A stretch of DNA of 64,000 nt from an uncultured Paracoccaceae bacterium. GTDB taxonomy: Bacteria > Pseudomonadota > Alphaproteobacteria > Rhodobacterales > Rhodobacteraceae. The stretch is from NCBI GenBank assembly GCA_947501355.1, contig CANMVA010000001.1:752001-816000 (forward strand), given 5' to 3'. Position 1 is the first letter of the stretch. The number at the start of each line of letters is the position of its first letter. Below are positions 61,276 to 64,000 of the stretch, in pieces. Below the pieces are notes generated by a model. The model did not search any database. It was not told where the DNA came from and worked only from the letters and a program-made list of their open reading frames with translations. Position numbers and translations under genes: made by a program.

Positions 61276-62496
61276 TCAGGCCAGGCTGCGGCGCGGGCGC
61301 AGCACGAAGACCGCAAAACAGACCAGCATCAAACCGGCGGCGACACCGAATGGGGCGCCCGGCAGGTATAGCCCGTCACCGCTGGTAAACAGCCAGAAGA
61401 CTTGCGTCATCACCAGCGGTGACAGGATCATCGCCACCGCTTTGCTTGACGCGATGACGCCTTGCAATTCGCCTTGCTGATCGTCGCTGGCGATGCGGCT
61501 CATCATGCCTTGCACGGCCGGCGTGACGACCGCACCTAGCGCCGTGATCGGCGTAAAGGCCAAGGCCACCCAACCGTTTGTCAGAAGCATCAGCACCGTG
61601 AAGGCGCAGAAGTTGAACAGGAAGCCGTAGACGATTGTGTTTCGCTCCCCGAATGTCGGGATGATCCATCGGATCAACCCGCCTTGCACAATTGCCATCG
61701 ACACGCCGAAGGAGGCCAGCGAGAGGCCCACCATCGCGGGCGACCAGCCAAAGCGCTCTTGGGTGAAGAAGGCCCATGTCGCCGGATAGACGATGAAGGC
61801 GAACTCATAGAGGAAGACCAGCAGCAACAGCCGCGCCACGCCCGGCAACCGGCCCAAGGCGCGGAATGCGCCAAACGGGTTTGCGCGCCGCCAGTCGAAG
61901 GGGCGACGGATGCGGTCCGTGACCGTTTCCGGCATCACGAAATAGCCGAAGATCAGGTTTGCTGTGGCCAAGACGGCGGCAGCGTAGAACGGTGCGCGAT
62001 GTCCGAACTCGGCCAGCAAGCCGCCGATCATCGGGCCAAAGATAAACCCCATCCCAAAGGCCGCGCCGATCAAACCGAAATTTTGCGCTTTCTTTTCGGG
62101 TGGAGAGATATCAGCAATGAACGCTCCTGCCGTCGATTGCGTGGCCGCCGTGATCCCACCGACAACGCGGGTCAGAAAGAGCAGCCAGATCGTGCCCGCG
62201 ACGGCCATCACCAGATAGTCGATGGCCATCACCGCCAGTGAAATCAAAAGGATTGGTCTGCGCCCATACCGATCTGACAGCGACCCCAGCGTTGGCCCGA
62301 ACAGAAACTGCATCACTGCGAATGTCGTTGCCAGTACGCCACCCCAGACCGCAGCCTCTCCCAGATCGCCGCCGTTCACGTCGCGGATCAGATCCGGCAT
62401 CACCGGGAGGATCAGTCCGATCCCCATCGCATCCAGCACCAGTGTGATGAGGATAAATGCAAAGGGCATGCGATTTGAGGGGGTCTTCTGCGTCAT
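61276..62496 (-). CDS. MFS transporter, TCR/Tet family
   Basis: 406 residues, about 12 helices. MFS motif A as GSLSDRYGRRPILL in loop 2-3, motif C-like LRVVGGITAATQSTAGAFIA region in helix 5, and the TetA-type start FILITLVLDAMGIGLILPVM. TetA-like proteins export drugs, but most chromosomal members have other substrates. 70 bases upstream of the zinc dehydrogenase on the same strand. Confidence 0.92.
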   Translation of the reverse strand: MTQKTPSNRMPFAFILITLVLDAMGIGLILPVMPDLIRDVNGGDLGEAAVWGGVLATTFAVMQFLFGPTLGSLSDRYGRRPILLISLAVMAIDYLVMAVAGTIWLLFLTRVVGGITAATQSTAGAFIADISPPEKKAQNFGLIGAAFGMGFIFGPMIGGLLAEFGHRAPFYAAAVLATANLIFGYFVMPETVTDRIRRPFDWRRANPFGAFRALGRLPGVARLLLLVFLYEFAFIVYPATWAFFTQERFGWSPAMVGLSLASFGVSMAIVQGGLIRWIIPTFGERNTIVYGFLFNFCAFTVLMLLTNGWVALAFTPITALGAVVTPAVQGMMSRIASDDQQGELQGVIASSKAVAMILSPLVMTQVFWLFTSGDGLYLPGAPFGVAAGLMLVCFAVFVLRPRRSLA

Positions 62497-62551
62497 TGCG
62501 CGACCCTAAAAGCGGTGTGCCGCCGGGCAAAGCTCAAATAAACCGCATGGT

Positions 62552-63298
62552 TCAGATATGCCCGATCTCTTTCAAAAATGTCACAAGATGTGCGGTGAAC
62601 TGCTCTGGGTCATCCAGGGGGGACACATGGCCTGCCGTCTTCATCAAGGCAAACTTTGACCCCGGTATCAGATCGCTGGTCTCGCGCACCAGATCCGGCG
62701 GGGTGGAGCGGTCCCGGCTTCCCGCAATCCCCAGCGCAGGAAGGCGCAGGCCGCTTGTCGGGGTGTAGAAATCCGTTCCGGCAATTGCGCGGCACACACC
62801 GGCATAGCCGACCGGATCACAGCGCGCCAACCATGCGCCGACACCCGCATCACGGCACTGCCATCGCTCCAATGTCGTCTCGCGCACCGCCTCCATCCCC
62901 CCTGACAGAACCGCCTCTGCGCGGTCCTCCCATGGACCGGCCTGCCCAAACTTTGCCGCCGTGTTCGCCAGAACCAGCCCGCGCACCAGATCGAGCCGCT
63001 TCACCGCCAGACCTTGGGCAATCATACCCCCGACAGACAGCCCTACGACGACCGCATCGCGCATTTCCAGCCGCGCCATCGCCGCCTCTGCATCGGCTAC
63101 CAACGCGCCCATCCGGTAAGGCCCGTCCGGCACTGCACTTGCCCCATGGCCGCGCAGGTCCATGACACCGGCACTCACGCCGTCGGGCAGGCGGTCAAAC
63201 ACCTCATCCCAAACCTGATGATCCAGCCCCAGACAATGGATGAAGAAGACCGGCGCGCCGCTCCCCTTCTTTTGTGTAAAAATACTCAAATCCGACAT
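62552..63298 (-). CDS. pcaD: Alpha/beta hydrolase, 3-oxoadipate enol-lactonase-like
   Basis: 248 residues. FFIHCLGLDHQVWDEVFDRL, GVMDLRGHGAS, nucleophile elbow GLSVGGMIAQG, and the catalytic histidine in TAGHVSPLDDP, typical of PcaD. No other pca gene lies near, so the natural substrate may differ. The first 12 codons coincide with a copy of the 22-bp dispersed repeat (63266-63287), so the N-terminus MSDLSIFTQKKG may be repeat-derived. Confidence 0.85.
   Translation of the reverse strand: MSDLSIFTQKKGSGAPVFFIHCLGLDHQVWDEVFDRLPDGVSAGVMDLRGHGASAVPDGPYRMGALVADAEAAMARLEMRDAVVVGLSVGGMIAQGLAVKRLDLVRGLVLANTAAKFGQAGPWEDRAEAVLSGGMEAVRETTLERWQCRDAGVGAWLARCDPVGYAGVCRAIAGTDFYTPTSGLRLPALGIAGSRDRSTPPDLVRETSDLIPGSKFALMKTAGHVSPLDDPEQFTAHLVTFLKEIGHI
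63266..63287 (-). repeat. Dispersed 22-bp repeat inside the pcaD start
   Basis: Minus strand GAGTATTTTTACACAAAAGA AG, matching the consensus GAGTATTTNNRCACAAAAGA AG. It lies within codons 4-11 of the lactonase-like gene. Confidence 0.75.
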
Positions 63299-63307
63299 GG
63301 GCCAGAC

Positions 63308-64000
63308 TCACTCTATCAGCCGGATATGCGCCATGATCTGCCCGTGATCCGAGGCCAGCTTGTTATAGGGGGCCTCGGGATGGGAGCCATCGGTTAGATG
63401 GTCATTAAAGCAGCTGAAATACGCCATTTCCCCGATCCGCCCCGCAAAATCGGGATGAAAATGCCGCGACAGGAAAATCTGGTCGATGGACTCAAACACA
63501 CCCCCGAACGCCGCCGTATAGACCATATCTCTCAAGGACTTACGGACAAACAGCTTCTCGGCTGAGTGCAACCGGACAGCCTCAATCGCCTCTGTGATCA
63601 CGACATTCTCTTCGTCCGAATACCGGTCATTCCGGCTTTCAGCATCATGCCGCCGCATCCAGGCATAATTCTTGAAGGGCCGCTCCCCGCTGATGATTTC
63701 TGAGCTTACCGCATGCTCGCCATCGTTGAAATCCCCCAGCACCATGACCGGCGCGCCCGTGGCCAGTTCGTCCAGAATGGCCCGCCGCAACACCCAGGCC
63801 TCGGCCATCCGCCGCAAGGCTGCACGCAGCGACCCCAGCGCGCGTCCGGCGGGATCGTAGTTTACCAGATCGACCTCTGGCGCGATGCCATTTACCCTTG
63901 GATACTCGCCAAGTTTCGACTTCAGATGACAGTTGAACACCGTCACCACGCGCCCGCCCACAGGGATCCGCACCCTCAAGACAGGGCGCGACAACTTGCT
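63308..64000 (-). CDS. Endonuclease/exonuclease/phosphatase family protein, 5' end outside the window
   Basis: The frame is open to base 64000, so the N-terminal part is missing; about 230 residues are present. VVTVFNCHLKSKLGEYPRV, the catalytic VLGDFNDGEHAVSSE, and the C-terminal LASDHGQIMAHIRLIE (SDH) place it in the DNase I/EEP metal hydrolase fold. Substrate (nucleic acid, inositol phosphate or lipid) unknown. Stops nine bases before the pcaD start. Confidence 0.88.
   Translation of the reverse strand, partial: SKLSRPVLRVRIPVGGRVVTVFNCHLKSKLGEYPRVNGIAPEVDLVNYDPAGRALGSLRAALRRMAEAWVLRRAILDELATGAPVMVLGDFNDGEHAVSSEIISGERPFKNYAWMRRHDAESRNDRYSDEENVVITEAIEAVRLHSAEKLFVRKSLRDMVYTAAFGGVFESIDQIFLSRHFHPDFAGRIGEMAYFSCFNDHLTDGSHPEAPYNKLASDHGQIMAHIRLIE

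Overview
The window looks like core chromosome of a marine alphaproteobacterium of the Rhodobacterales (Roseobacter group). The evidence is high GC with strong third-position bias, family-level protein resemblances, and typical neighbourhoods: DUF1244 / N-formylglutamate amidohydrolase / pyk / rpmI-rplT / pheST; rpsU divergent from a COQ9-family gene; pheA divergent from a membrane-anchored cytochrome c followed by yejABEF; dnaX-ybaB-recR; hemE divergent from hemC. No prophage, insertion sequence, CRISPR array or plasmid gene was seen. Both window ends cut genes: lysA on the left, an endonuclease/exonuclease/phosphatase-fold gene on the right.

Layout. 0-8.8 kb: lysA (3' part), a large DUF4175 membrane protein, a GNAT acetyltransferase and a YjhX-type protein, then a zinc-ribbon gene divergent from ftsE-ftsX-plsC and a flavin-binding-fold gene. 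8.8-15.6 kb: accA, an AraC/GyrI-like regulator, the malyl-CoA lyase gene, and a divergent operon dgcN-dgcA-D-amino-acid transaminase that could convert D-amino acids to L-glutamate. 15.6-24.4 kb: the pyk/ribosomal protein/pheST block, ytoQ and a glutathione transferase. 24.5-31.6 kb: mscL, ald with a divergent Lrp-type regulator, rpsU, COQ9, quinone oxidoreductase, RNase T2, trcR and an amino-acid oxidase-like flavoprotein. 31.7-41.7 kb: recR, ybaB, dnaX, an ankyrin gene and a YceI gene, the SRP RNA gene overlapping the 3' end of a cyclic-nucleotide phosphodiesterase-type gene, nudC, a SRPBCC gene, pheA and cytochrome c. 42-53 kb: yejABEF, an FAH-family gene, a D,D-carboxypeptidase with a SPOR domain, a HAD phosphatase, clpS, a 16S rRNA methyltransferase and a short-chain dehydrogenase. 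53-57.4 kb: haem genes hemF, hemE and hemC with two small exported proteins of unknown function. 57.5-64 kb: tRNA-Met, an exported intradiol-dioxygenase-like protein with a cytochrome-b-like partner, and a minus-strand catabolic set (enolase-superfamily enzyme, zinc dehydrogenase, MFS transporter, enol-lactonase-like hydrolase).

Most of the window is ordinary. The observations most worth following are: two perfect TGTC-N10-GACA sites (PpsR/CrtJ-type) placed exactly at hemF and between hemE and hemC, which would predict light/redox-controlled tetrapyrrole synthesis and an aerobic anoxygenic phototroph; a dispersed 22-bp repeat with consensus GAGTATTTNNRCACAAAAGAAG, found at gene ends and also forming the start of one coding region; the D-amino-acid operon; and the exported dioxygenase-like/cytochrome-b-like pair, which lacks the usual iron-ligand tyrosines. 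No gap between genes exceeds about 300 bases.
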